A stretch of 36,414 bases of DNA, from NCBI GenBank assembly GCA_945901125.1, contig CAMDKD010000027.1, positions 1 to 36,414 of the forward strand. The letters are read 5' to 3'. A program made the translations under genes and the position numbers. Below the pieces are notes generated by a model. The model was given only the letters and a program-made list of their open reading frames with translations. It ran no database searches and was not told the origin of the DNA. This DNA comes from Bordetella parapertussis (GTDB taxonomy: Bacteria; Pseudomonadota; Gammaproteobacteria; Burkholderiales; Burkholderiaceae_C). Shown here one piece after another: positions 15,500-22,005 of the stretch; the first letter of the stretch is position 1, and each line of letters opens with the position of its first letter.

Positions 15500-16528
15500 T
15501 CAGGAATCGGCGGTAAAGCCCACACGTTTGACGATAGGGCCCCAGTACTCGTGCAAGCGGCGCATCTCTTTGGCCATGTCTTCGCTGCTGCCGCCAACCG
15601 GCGTCAGGCCTTGCATGCCCAGGCCTTCGATGACCGACTTGTCTTTCAAAGCGGCATTGATGGCGGCGTTGGCCGCTGCCACGACATTGGCCGGCGTTTT
15701 GGCGGGTGCGTAAAAGCCAAACCATTCTTCTATGGTCAGCTCGGGAAAGCCTTGCTCGGTGAACGTAGGTATTTCCGGCGTGAACACCGAACGCGCTTTG
15801 CCCGAGACGGCCAGGATGCGCAATTTCCCGCCACGGTAATTGGCCAGAAAGTCGCCGTGCGGCGTGAACATGGAAGCAATTTGCCCGCCTATGAGGTCAG
15901 CAATGCCCGGCACCGAGCCACGGTAGGGCACGTGTTGCATGGCGACGCCGGTGTTTAGGCTGAGTTGCGCGCCCAGAAAATGCGGCGAAGAACCCGCTGC
16001 CGGTGAGGCGTAGTTAGCCCGCTCGGGGTTGGCCTTGCACCAGGCGACAAAGTCTTTCACGGTTTTGACCGTGGCCGGCACCATGGGCCCGACCGCCAGC
16101 CCGAAGGACAACACCGAGGCCATGGCCACCGGCGCAAAGTCTTTGAACGGGTCGTAGCTGAGGGTGCGGTAGGTGTGCGGGTAAATCACCATCATGGAAT
16201 ACGGTGTCAGCAGCAGGCTGCTGCCGTCGGGCGCGGCGGCTTTCACGGTATCCACTGCGATGCGCCCGCCTGCGCCGGTTTTGTTGTCAACCATGGCGCC
16301 GTTGCGCGAATAGTTGCTGCCGGTGATTTTTTCGCCTATGCGCCGACAGTTGATGTCAGCCGTGCCACCGGCTGGAAACCCGCAAATGAATTTCACTTGT
16401 TCCAGCGGCAGCGCGCCGGTTTGTGCCAGCGCCGACCAGGGCGACAACGCAGCCGTGGCCGCAGGCAGCGCCAATGTTTGCAAAGCCTGACGGCGCGAGG
16501 GTAAGTTTCCCAAAGAGCTTGTTTTCAT
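15500..16528 (-). CDS. Bug/TctC-family tripartite tricarboxylate transporter substrate-binding protein
   Basis: From ATG 16528 the protein has 342 residues (a TTG five codons upstream is unlikely). The signal region contains SRRQALQTLALPAATAAL, which looks like a Tat signal. The mature protein has the Bug signature VKFICGFPAGGTADINCRRI near the start, then DNKTGAGGRIAVDTVKAAAP and VPYRGSVPGIADLIGGQI. Such proteins are greatly expanded in Burkholderiales and bind carboxylic acids for TctAB-type carriers. No tctA/tctB gene is next to it, so the ligand is unknown. Confidence 0.93.
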   Translation of the reverse strand: MKTSSLGNLPSRRQALQTLALPAATAALSPWSALAQTGALPLEQVKFICGFPAGGTADINCRRIGEKITGSNYSRNGAMVDNKTGAGGRIAVDTVKAAAPDGSSLLLTPYSMMVIYPHTYRTLSYDPFKDFAPVAMASVLSFGLAVGPMVPATVKTVKDFVAWCKANPERANYASPAAGSSPHFLGAQLSLNTGVAMQHVPYRGSVPGIADLIGGQIASMFTPHGDFLANYRGGKLRILAVSGKARSVFTPEIPTFTEQGFPELTIEEWFGFYAPAKTPANVVAAANAAINAALKDKSVIEGLGMQGLTPVGGSSEDMAKEMRRLHEYWGPIVKRVGFTADS

Positions 16529-16609
16529 GGTGTGTTTTGCCAAAGATGGTTCATACGCACATTATGTAAGCAGGCATCAGCGAAGCAGTTGATCACTTAC
16601 CCTGCGCTC

Positions 16610-16966
16610 TCAGGACAAGGCCAGCGCGTCCATGATGCTGCGCTCAATCAGGCTGAGGTCTGCGCTGGACAAGCTGCCTATGCGTTTGAGCACCCGCGTG
16701 GCTTTGTTGATGGTGGTGATCTGGTCGCAAACGGCCACAGACTGCGGCCCTGCAGAGGGTACGGGAACCGCAAACACTGGCACGGGTTGTGGCGAGGTGG
16801 ACAAGGGCACAACCATGACTGTGCGACGCACTTTGTTGATGGCGTCGCGCGACAGCACAACGGCCGGTCTGCGTTTCATGATTTCAGAACCGGCTTTGAG
16901 TTCAGCGCCTTTGGGCGGGTCGAAGTCGATCAGGTAAATGTCACCACGGCGTATGTCGATGTCCAT
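16610..16966 (-). CDS. mazF: PemK/MazF-type mRNA interferase toxin
   Basis: The 118-residue protein begins MDIDIRRGDIYLIDFDPPKG and has the PemK/MazF core: EIMKRRPAVVLSRDAIN, VMVVPLSTSP and VAVCDQITTINKATR. These give the SH3-like barrel and the conserved Arg and Ser/Thr residues used for RNA cleavage. It would cut mRNA at short specific sequences when free of antitoxin. The start codon overlaps the stop of the upstream RHH gene by one base (TGATG, 16964-16968). The C-terminal LSLIERSIMDALAL is usual for the group. Confidence 0.92.
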   Translation of the reverse strand: MDIDIRRGDIYLIDFDPPKGAELKAGSEIMKRRPAVVLSRDAINKVRRTVMVVPLSTSPQPVPVFAVPVPSAGPQSVAVCDQITTINKATRVLKRIGSLSSADLSLIERSIMDALALS

Positions 16967-17337
16967 CAGACCGCCTCAGAGGCAAGGCCGTCGGCGGCAT
17001 CGGACACCGCACGCACATCTTCAAACCCAGGCTCGGTTTCAACCATGTGCGCCCATTGCTCAAGCAGCCGGTCTTTTTCGCTCTCTGTCGCCAAGCGGTC
17101 GTAAACCTGACCTGGCTGAGCCGCGCCCTGGGGCCAGAACAACCGGAACGGGTCTTCGCGGGTGGTCAATACGGTAGTCGCAGTTGCGCCGGTTTGCGAA
17201 TGGGTCAGATACACACGGAAGGCTTCGCGAAACAACTCGGAGCGGTTACGGCCTTCGTCCCGGCAGACTTGTTCAATCTGCGAGGCCATGCTGTCTGGCA
17301 CGGTGATGGTGAAGCGTTGGTAACTGGTTTGACTCAT
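16966..17337 (-). CDS. mazE: Ribbon-helix-helix antitoxin (MazE/EndoAI-like partner of MazF)
   Basis: The 123-residue protein starts MSQTSYQRFTITVPDSMASQ, with the RHH strand FTITVP. Helices QIEQVCRDEGRNRSELFREA follow, so residues about 8-48 form the DNA-binding domain. The remaining 75 residues are acidic and Trp-containing and should wrap the toxin. It is longer than many such antitoxins, with an additional middle segment (TTREDPFRLFWPQGAAQPG). It is translationally coupled to mazF. Three copies of ATGATTTYAT at its start and upstream are candidate operator sites. Confidence 0.88.
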   Translation of the reverse strand: MSQTSYQRFTITVPDSMASQIEQVCRDEGRNRSELFREAFRVYLTHSQTGATATTVLTTREDPFRLFWPQGAAQPGQVYDRLATESEKDRLLEQWAHMVETEPGFEDVRAVSDAADGLASEAV

Positions 17338-17415
17338 GATTTTATCTCAAAGTATGATTTTATGATAGCTAAAGTATTTTAAGAAGTCAATAAGTCATAT
17401 TAAATATGATTTCAT
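17336..17415 (-). promoter_or_regulatory. Candidate mazEF promoter/operator region with three ATGATTTYAT repeats
   Basis: ATGATTTTAT occurs at 17336-17345 (overlapping the mazE start) and 17354-17363, and ATGATTTCAT at 17406-17415. A palindrome TCATATT-A-AATATGA (17395-17409) overlaps the last one. The region is AT-rich, unlike its surroundings. RHH antitoxins commonly bind such repeated sites to repress their operon. The repeats are seen; binding is inferred. Confidence 0.5.
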
Positions 17416-17452
17416 GCTGAATTTTTAACGCAAGCTTTTAAATACGGTTAAA

Positions 17453-19306
17453 TCATTGCGGTGTCAATATGCCCGTCGCGCTGCCGTCATGCAAGGCTTG
17501 CACCAGAGCGTCGCGGTGTTTCAGCACCGCACGTTGGTTGATAGAGCCTTTGTCGGTGACTTCGCCTTTGTCTATGGACGGCGGTTCACTCAGCAACACC
17601 ATGCGCGCCACCCGGTTGGCGCTGCCGGTGGCCTGCGCGGCCAAGGTATTCAGCAGTTGCTGGAAATACGCTGTCACTTTGGGGTGTTGCAGCACTTCAC
17701 TGAGAGTCGCGCTTAAAGGCAAATCGCAGAGTTCGCGCACGCGCGGCGTGGTGAACATCATCGCGCCAACTTCTTTCATGTTCAAACCGGTGATGACCGC
17801 GTCTTGCACATAAGGCGCGCCGCTGGCGATGATGCGCCCGCGCAGTGGACCGACGCTGACAAACGTGCCGGTGGCGAGTTTGAAGTCTTCGGCAATGCGA
17901 CCGTTGAAACGCAAACCCAAGTTGGGCTGCGCCGGGTCGCGCCACACGACAGCGTCGCCGCTTTTCAAAAAGCCTTCTTCGTCAAAACTTTCCGCGTTCG
18001 CTTGCGGAGCGCGCCAGTAGCCCGGCGTGACGTTCGGGCCTTTGTATCTCACCTCGACTTTGTCGCCGACCGGCACCAGTTTCAATTGCAAACCCGCACC
18101 CGGCAAACCCAAATCACCTGACTCAACTTCGGGGCGAGGCACAAAAATACCGAACGGCCCGGTCTCGGTCATACCCAAACCTGTGCCCATGACGATGCGC
18201 TCGCCCACCTCGCGCTCTTGTGATGCGTGCAAGCTGTCCCAAATCGGTTGCGCCAATGCCGCGCCCGAGTAAAAAAACATGCGCACTTTGCTCAGCAGAT
18301 TGCGGCGCAGCACATCGTCTGTGTGCATGGCGTTGGCTATCGCTTCCAGGCCTGTGGGCACATTAAAATACACCGTGGGCGCTATCTCGCGCAGGTTGCG
18401 CAATGTTTCGTGCATCAGCGCGGGCACGGGTTTGCCGTCGTCGATATAAATAGAGCCGCCGTGGTAGAGCGTGAGCCCGACGTTGTGGTTGCCGCCGAAA
18501 GTGTGGTTCCACGGCAGCCAATCCACCAGCACCGGCGGCGACTCGCCCAGCACCGGCATGGACTGCAACATTTGCTGTTGGTTGGCGCACCACATGCCGT
18601 GCGTGTTGACCACGCCTTTGGGCATATTGGTCGAGCCCGAGGTGAACAAAAATTTCACCACCGTGTCAGGCCCGGTGGCTTGCATGGCGACGTCTACCGC
18701 TGGGGTGTCGGGCGTTTTCAGTAAATCGGCAAAACGCGTGTGTGTTCTCCCTTCAATGTGGCCGTTGCCCAGCACGATTTCTACATCTTCAGGCACACAG
18801 GCTTTCATCGCTGCGCCGTAGCGGTCGGCGTCCACGGCCATCACCATGCCGGGCGTGAGTGTGCGCATGATGTGTTTGAGTTTGTCGTAGTCTTTGCTGA
18901 CGGTGGAATACGCGGGCGACACCGGGCAATGCGCGACGCCCACCATCATGCAAGCCAGCGCCATCATGGCGTGTTCCAGGCTGTTTTCGCTGAGGATCAG
19001 CACTGGTTTGTCTACGCTCAAACCTCTGTGCAGCAATGCCTGACCTATGCGCCTGGCTGCTGCCAGCGCCTGCGCATACGTCAGGTGTTCCCAGTCGCCG
19101 GTGCTGCCGTCGCTCAGGCGTTTGCGACGCGCCACATAAGTACGCTCTGGCGTGACGCGCGCCCAATGCACTAACTTGTCGGTCATGCGTACCGGGTAAC
19201 TTCCCAGCGGCACATCGGCCAGCACGTATTGCACACCGTCGTCGCGGGTTTGCACCTGCACGCTGGTGATGCCGTAGCGCATGGCGCGGTACTTGGGTGC
19301 GCTCAT
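17453..19306 (-). CDS. fcs: Feruloyl-CoA synthase (acyl-CoA synthetase)
   Basis: This 617-residue AMP-forming ligase has the phosphate-binding motif FLFTSGSTNMPKGVV. The second core is TGLGMTETGPFGIF. The region before the C-terminal lobe reads NGRIAEDFKLATGTFVSVGP, which is the feruloyl-CoA synthase form rather than the usual GRxKD. A C-terminal Lys in EVTDKGSINQRAVLKHR should be catalytic. It activates ferulate, and often p-coumarate or caffeate, to the CoA thioester. The start overlaps the upstream crotonase stop by four bases (19303-19306), so the two form an operon. The product call is based on these motifs and length; exact substrate range is not visible. Confidence 0.88.
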   Translation of the reverse strand: MSAPKYRAMRYGITSVQVQTRDDGVQYVLADVPLGSYPVRMTDKLVHWARVTPERTYVARRKRLSDGSTGDWEHLTYAQALAAARRIGQALLHRGLSVDKPVLILSENSLEHAMMALACMMVGVAHCPVSPAYSTVSKDYDKLKHIMRTLTPGMVMAVDADRYGAAMKACVPEDVEIVLGNGHIEGRTHTRFADLLKTPDTPAVDVAMQATGPDTVVKFLFTSGSTNMPKGVVNTHGMWCANQQQMLQSMPVLGESPPVLVDWLPWNHTFGGNHNVGLTLYHGGSIYIDDGKPVPALMHETLRNLREIAPTVYFNVPTGLEAIANAMHTDDVLRRNLLSKVRMFFYSGAALAQPIWDSLHASQEREVGERIVMGTGLGMTETGPFGIFVPRPEVESGDLGLPGAGLQLKLVPVGDKVEVRYKGPNVTPGYWRAPQANAESFDEEGFLKSGDAVVWRDPAQPNLGLRFNGRIAEDFKLATGTFVSVGPLRGRIIASGAPYVQDAVITGLNMKEVGAMMFTTPRVRELCDLPLSATLSEVLQHPKVTAYFQQLLNTLAAQATGSANRVARMVLLSEPPSIDKGEVTDKGSINQRAVLKHRDALVQALHDGSATGILTPQ

Positions 19307-20079
19307 GTTTTTTTCTCGACCTTGGCGGCGCGGCCTTTTAAAAATGCTTCTACGCGTGCTTTGGCCTCGGGCGCGGCCTGGGTGATAGACGACATCAGCG
19401 ACTCGGTGACAAAGCCGTGGTCTGCGGCTTGTTCGGCGATGCGCGGCAACGCGTGCATCAGCGCGTAGTTGGTCAAAGGCGCGTTGCCAGCGATGTGTGT
19501 GGCCAATTCCATGGCTTTGGCTAATGCAGTGCCGGCGCTCACCAGGTATTGCGCAAAGCCGGCGCGTTCGCCGTCGACCGCGTTGTAGACCCGACCGGTC
19601 ATCATCATGTCGGTCATGCGCGCCACGCCAATCAACTTGGGAATACGCACCGCGCCGCCGCCGCCGACAAATATGCCGCGCGAGCCCTCAGGCAGCGCGT
19701 AAAACGTGGTGTCGTCCGCGACACGTATGTGGCAAGACGCAGCCAACTCCAAACCGCCGCCAACGACAGCGCCGTGCAACGCAGCCACCACTGGCACAGA
19801 CCCAAACTGAATCTGCTGAAACGCCTGGTGCCACATGCGCGAATGCAGCATGCCTTCGCCTGCGTCCCGCGATTGCAATTCGCTCAAATCCAGTCCGGCA
19901 CAAAAATGCTCGCCCTCGCCGTGCAACACCGCTGCGCGTGCATGCGCGGGCAGGGTGGCGAACACATCGCGCAAGGCCAGCACCAGCGCGTCGTTCAAGG
20001 CATTGCGTTTGGCCGGGCGCGACAAGCGCACCACGGCGACGTCGTCGTGCATTTCAAAATGAAGATCGGGGTTTGTCAT
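19303..20079 (-). CDS. Enoyl-CoA hydratase/isomerase (crotonase) family protein
   Basis: The protein has 258 residues. Crotonase features are RLSRPAKRNALNDALVLALR at the start, the oxyanion-hole segments HFCAGLDL and HGAVVGGGLELA, and a catalytic-type Glu in ALPEGSRGIFVGGGG. At the position of the second catalytic Glu of enoyl-CoA hydratase it has Asp (ARMTDMMMTG). It does not look like the vanillin-forming hydratase/lyases (Ech/HCHL), whose glycine-loop and Tyr-containing sequences differ. Being upstream of and overlapping fcs, it probably acts on the feruloyl-CoA thioester, either as a hydratase in a beta-oxidative route or as a divergent lyase. Family certain, reaction open. Confidence 0.86.
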   Translation of the reverse strand: MTNPDLHFEMHDDVAVVRLSRPAKRNALNDALVLALRDVFATLPAHARAAVLHGEGEHFCAGLDLSELQSRDAGEGMLHSRMWHQAFQQIQFGSVPVVAALHGAVVGGGLELAASCHIRVADDTTFYALPEGSRGIFVGGGGAVRIPKLIGVARMTDMMMTGRVYNAVDGERAGFAQYLVSAGTALAKAMELATHIAGNAPLTNYALMHALPRIAEQAADHGFVTESLMSSITQAAPEAKARVEAFLKGRAAKVEKKT

Positions 20080-20151
20080 GGAATGTGTAGAGGGTCATTA
20101 CTGAGCAGGTTAGGCTTGGCGCGCTGGCGGCAAGCGCTGTCTGAGCTGGTT

Positions 20152-20168
20152 ATAGTCAATGAAACTAT
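20152..20168. promoter_or_regulatory. ATAGT-N7-ACTAT inverted repeat in the divergent promoter region (candidate operator)
   Basis: The 100-bp gap between the crotonase and amidohydrolase starts holds ATAGT (20152-20156) and ACTAT (20164-20168). They are separated by 7 nt and lie 11 bp before the amidohydrolase ATG. The shape would suit a LysR- or MarR-type regulator acting on both genes. No such regulator is encoded nearby. Confidence 0.4.
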
Positions 20169-20179
20169 CTTAAACGACC

Positions 20180-21040
20180 ATGAATCACGAAGACCTGATT
20201 GCGATTGACATACACACCCATGCAGAAGTGAGCTGCTGGAACCCGTTTGACAACTACGGCGAAGAGTACGACCGTGCTGCAGACAAATACTTTGGCTCGG
20301 ACCGCAGACCCACTATTGAGGAAACTGTCGCCTATTACCGCGAACGCAAACTCGGGCTGGTGATGTTCACGGTGGACACTGAATCGCACATGGGCCGCAG
20401 ACGCATACCGAACGAGGAAATCGCCAAGGCCGCGCGCGATAACAGCGACATGATGATTGCGTTCGCCAGCATCGACCCGCACAAGGGTAAGTTCGGCGCG
20501 CGCGAGGCCGAGCGCTTGATCAAAGAAGAGGGCATCAAAGGCTTTAAGTTTCACCCGACCGCGCAAGGCTGCCACCCTTACGACAAAATGGCCTGGCCGA
20601 TTTACGACGTGATCAACGAATACAAGCTCCCGGCGATTTTTCACACCGGCCACAGCGGCATAGGCAGCGGCATGCGCTGCGGCGGCGGCCTGCGACTCTC
20701 GTACAGCAACCCCATGCACTTAGACGATGTGGCTATCGACTGGCCGGACATGCAAATCGTCATGGCGCACCCCAGTTTCCCGTGGCAGGACGAGGCTTTG
20801 TCCGTCGCCATGCACAAACCGAATGTGTGGATAGACCTCTCCGGTTGGAGCCCGAAATATTTTCCGAAAAACCTGATTCAGTACGCCAATACTTTGCTCA
20901 AAGACCGCGTGCTGTTCGGCAGCGATTACCCGTTGATCACCCCCGAACGCTGGATGAAAGACTTTGAAGTGGCCGGCTTCAAGCCCGAGGTCATGCCCGG
21001 GATCTTGAAGGGTAATGCGGTGAGGTTGTTGGGCTTGTGA
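20180..21040 (+). CDS. Amidohydrolase-2 family metal-dependent hydrolase
   Basis: This 286-residue TIM-barrel enzyme shows the metal-binding HxH (His12, His14 in IDIHTHAEV), His125 in KFHPTAQGCHP, His155 in IFHTGHSGIG, His197 in MAHPSFPW and Asp249 in LFGSDYPLI. The family includes decarboxylases, hydratases and hydrolases acting on aromatic or derived acids. It is divergent from the crotonase-fcs operon, 100 bp away. From memory, clusters for p-coumarate/ferulate beta-oxidation in Rhodococcus and Agrobacterium include a related hydrolase acting on hydroxyphenyl-beta-ketoacyl-CoA. That is a possible role here, not a demonstrated one. Confidence 0.85.
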   Translation: MNHEDLIAIDIHTHAEVSCWNPFDNYGEEYDRAADKYFGSDRRPTIEETVAYYRERKLGLVMFTVDTESHMGRRRIPNEEIAKAARDNSDMMIAFASIDPHKGKFGAREAERLIKEEGIKGFKFHPTAQGCHPYDKMAWPIYDVINEYKLPAIFHTGHSGIGSGMRCGGGLRLSYSNPMHLDDVAIDWPDMQIVMAHPSFPWQDEALSVAMHKPNVWIDLSGWSPKYFPKNLIQYANTLLKDRVLFGSDYPLITPERWMKDFEVAGFKPEVMPGILKGNAVRLLGL

Positions 21041-21108
21041 TGAGTCATTGCCTCATGAATCCGAGTTAAACACCGGACAAAGCGGCATTACCCGCGACTA
21101 CCTGCTTA
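21041..21108. other. Scar segment after the amidohydrolase gene
   Basis: Positions 21051-21076 match the 3' end of the amidase remnant at 21699-21724 (22 of 26 bases). From 21094 the DNA matches an inner part of the amidohydrolase gene just upstream. The segment is thus built from fragments of its neighbours. Confidence 0.7.
21051..21076 (-). repeat. Direct repeat copy A (amidase 3' end)
   Basis: It shares CCTCATGA and TTAAACACCGG with 21699-21724, with 22 of 26 bases matching in the same orientation. The other copy lies in the amidase remnant. The ART-like pair sits between the copies. Confidence 0.7.
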
Positions 21109-21141
21109 TCAACCTATGGCGCTGGATGAAAGACTTTGAAG
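21094..21141 (+). repeat. Diverged partial copy of the amidohydrolase gene 3' region
   Basis: It matches 20922-20969 at about 38 of 48 positions. The last 22 bases, from CGCTGGATGAAAG on, are identical. In the matching frame it reads DYLLINLWRWMKDFEAVENS followed by Leu and stop, against DYPLITPERWMKDFEVAG in the intact gene. It is a fossil of a second amidohydrolase or of a partial duplication. Confidence 0.72.
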
Positions 21142-21495
21142 CGGTCGAAAATAGCCTTTGATGCATCGCTCAGGCCTCACAATGCAGATTTGTACGTGGT
21201 TATGTTTTCGAAAGCCAGATTCTTTGTAGAGTGGTTCACCTTCCGCAAATAATGCTCGAACCGAATCGTATTTCTCCAGCCCTTTGGTTTTGCCGTTTTG
21301 CGCCCAATCCAAAGCTCTTTCCGGATCGTTTTCCCAGAAGTAGATGCCGTGACCTAACCATTCGGTGGTGTCAACTGAAATCCTAAGATGCTCAATTTGA
21401 CGGTCAACTACGTTGTCAACAATCCATTTATCTGTTCCGTGAAAACCCAGTACATATGCCGACTGTCGCTGATAAATATCGCCAAAGTTAATCAC
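21109..21495 (-). pseudogene. ADP-ribosyltransferase-like protein, probably decayed (internal gap, altered C-terminus)
   Basis: From GTG 21495 the frame has 128 residues. YVLGFHGTDKWIVDNVV and EWLGHGIYFWENDPERALDW resemble the HG(T/S) and GxGIYF motifs of H-Y-E class ADP-ribosyltransferases (PARP-like, DUF3990-like). The C-terminal block YDSVRALFAEGEPLYKESGF, HVQICIVRPERCIKGYFRPL is typical of a family of hypothetical proteins I recall as roughly 170-210 residues. Here the middle (normally a VVGAVIDLG-type core) is missing right after WAQNGKTKG. The last dozen residues are read antisense from a copied piece of the amidohydrolase gene. It overlaps the small upstream partner by 8 bp. Fold assignment moderate, inactivity likely. 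Confidence 0.6.
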
Positions 21496-21691
21496 GGATC
21501 AACTGCCTGACTTTGCCGCTTTTAGTCAACAAGCCTGTATCAATCAGGAATTGACGGGCGGCACCGGGGGTAGACAGCGTTTTTTTGTGGAATTCATCCA
21601 TGTCAGCAAGCAACTCTTGGTGGGTCGAAAAATGTTTCGTGACCTTGTAGCCATTGACAGCCTTGCTGGTCTTGCTGCTTTTGCCCGGTCT
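21488..21691 (-). pseudogene. Small antitoxin-like partner of the ART-like gene, 5' end missing
   Basis: Read on the minus strand, an open frame of 67 codons ends with TAA at 21488-21490. It contains KAVNGYKVTKHFSTHQELLA, then STPGAARQFLIDTGLLTKSG and ends QLIRD. It has no ATG before residue 37 and is preceded directly by a TGA (21692-21694) close to the junction with the amidase repeat. The start therefore seems to have been lost. The stop overlaps the GTG start of the ART-like gene, giving a coupled pair. I recall similar short proteins upstream of such ART-like genes; an antitoxin role is inferred. Confidence 0.5.
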
Positions 21692-21698
21692 TCACGGA

Positions 21699-21724
21699 CC
21701 TCATGACTCAGTCTTAAACACCGG
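21699..21724 (-). repeat. Direct repeat copy B (amidase 3' end, in the amidase remnant)
   Basis: This is the counterpart of 21051-21076, covering the last codons and stop of the amidase remnant (minus-strand reading ends VFKTES). The 622 bp between the two copies hold the ART-like pair. Confidence 0.7.
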
Positions 21725-22005
21725 CATCACAAACGGTTGCACCGACTCATACGCACGCGCCGCGCGCAACACCTTGGCATCGGCGTATTTACCGCCAACC
21801 AATTGCATGGCCACCGGCAAGCCGTTGACAAAACCGCAAGGCACGGTGGCAGTTGGTTGTTGCGTCAGATTGAACGGGTAGGTGAACGGCGACCATTCCC
21901 ACCAGCGTTTGCGCGGGCCGCCAGGCGGCACTTCATGACCGACTTCGAAGGCGGTGATAGGCATTTGCGGCGTGATCAGCAAGTACAAGGGGCTTGTCAG
22001 CAAAC
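21701..22005 (-). pseudogene. Amidase (amidase-signature family), C-terminal fragment
   Basis: About 100 codons remain from roughly 22000 down to the TGA at 21701. SPFTYPFNLTQQPTATVPCG, then GLPVAMQLVGGKYADAKVLR and AARAYE, is the standard C-terminus of amidase-signature enzymes. The catalytic Lys-Ser-Ser part and everything upstream are missing. The fragment abuts the stop codon of the MetE-like gene, so a rearrangement joined the two. The frame nominally continues upstream into the MetE-like gene (antiphase, no meaningful sequence). No function is expected. Confidence 0.85.

Noticed and set aside
19303..20079. Calling the crotonase a vanillin-forming feruloyl-CoA hydratase/lyase (ech)
   Set aside because: The glycine-loop and active-site sequences do not match the Ech/HCHL group, so only the family is named.
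20922..21141. Reading the 48-bp repeat as an attachment site of a mobile element
   Set aside because: The sequence is coding DNA of the amidohydrolase family and the similarity continues as a diverged gene copy, so a duplication is simpler.
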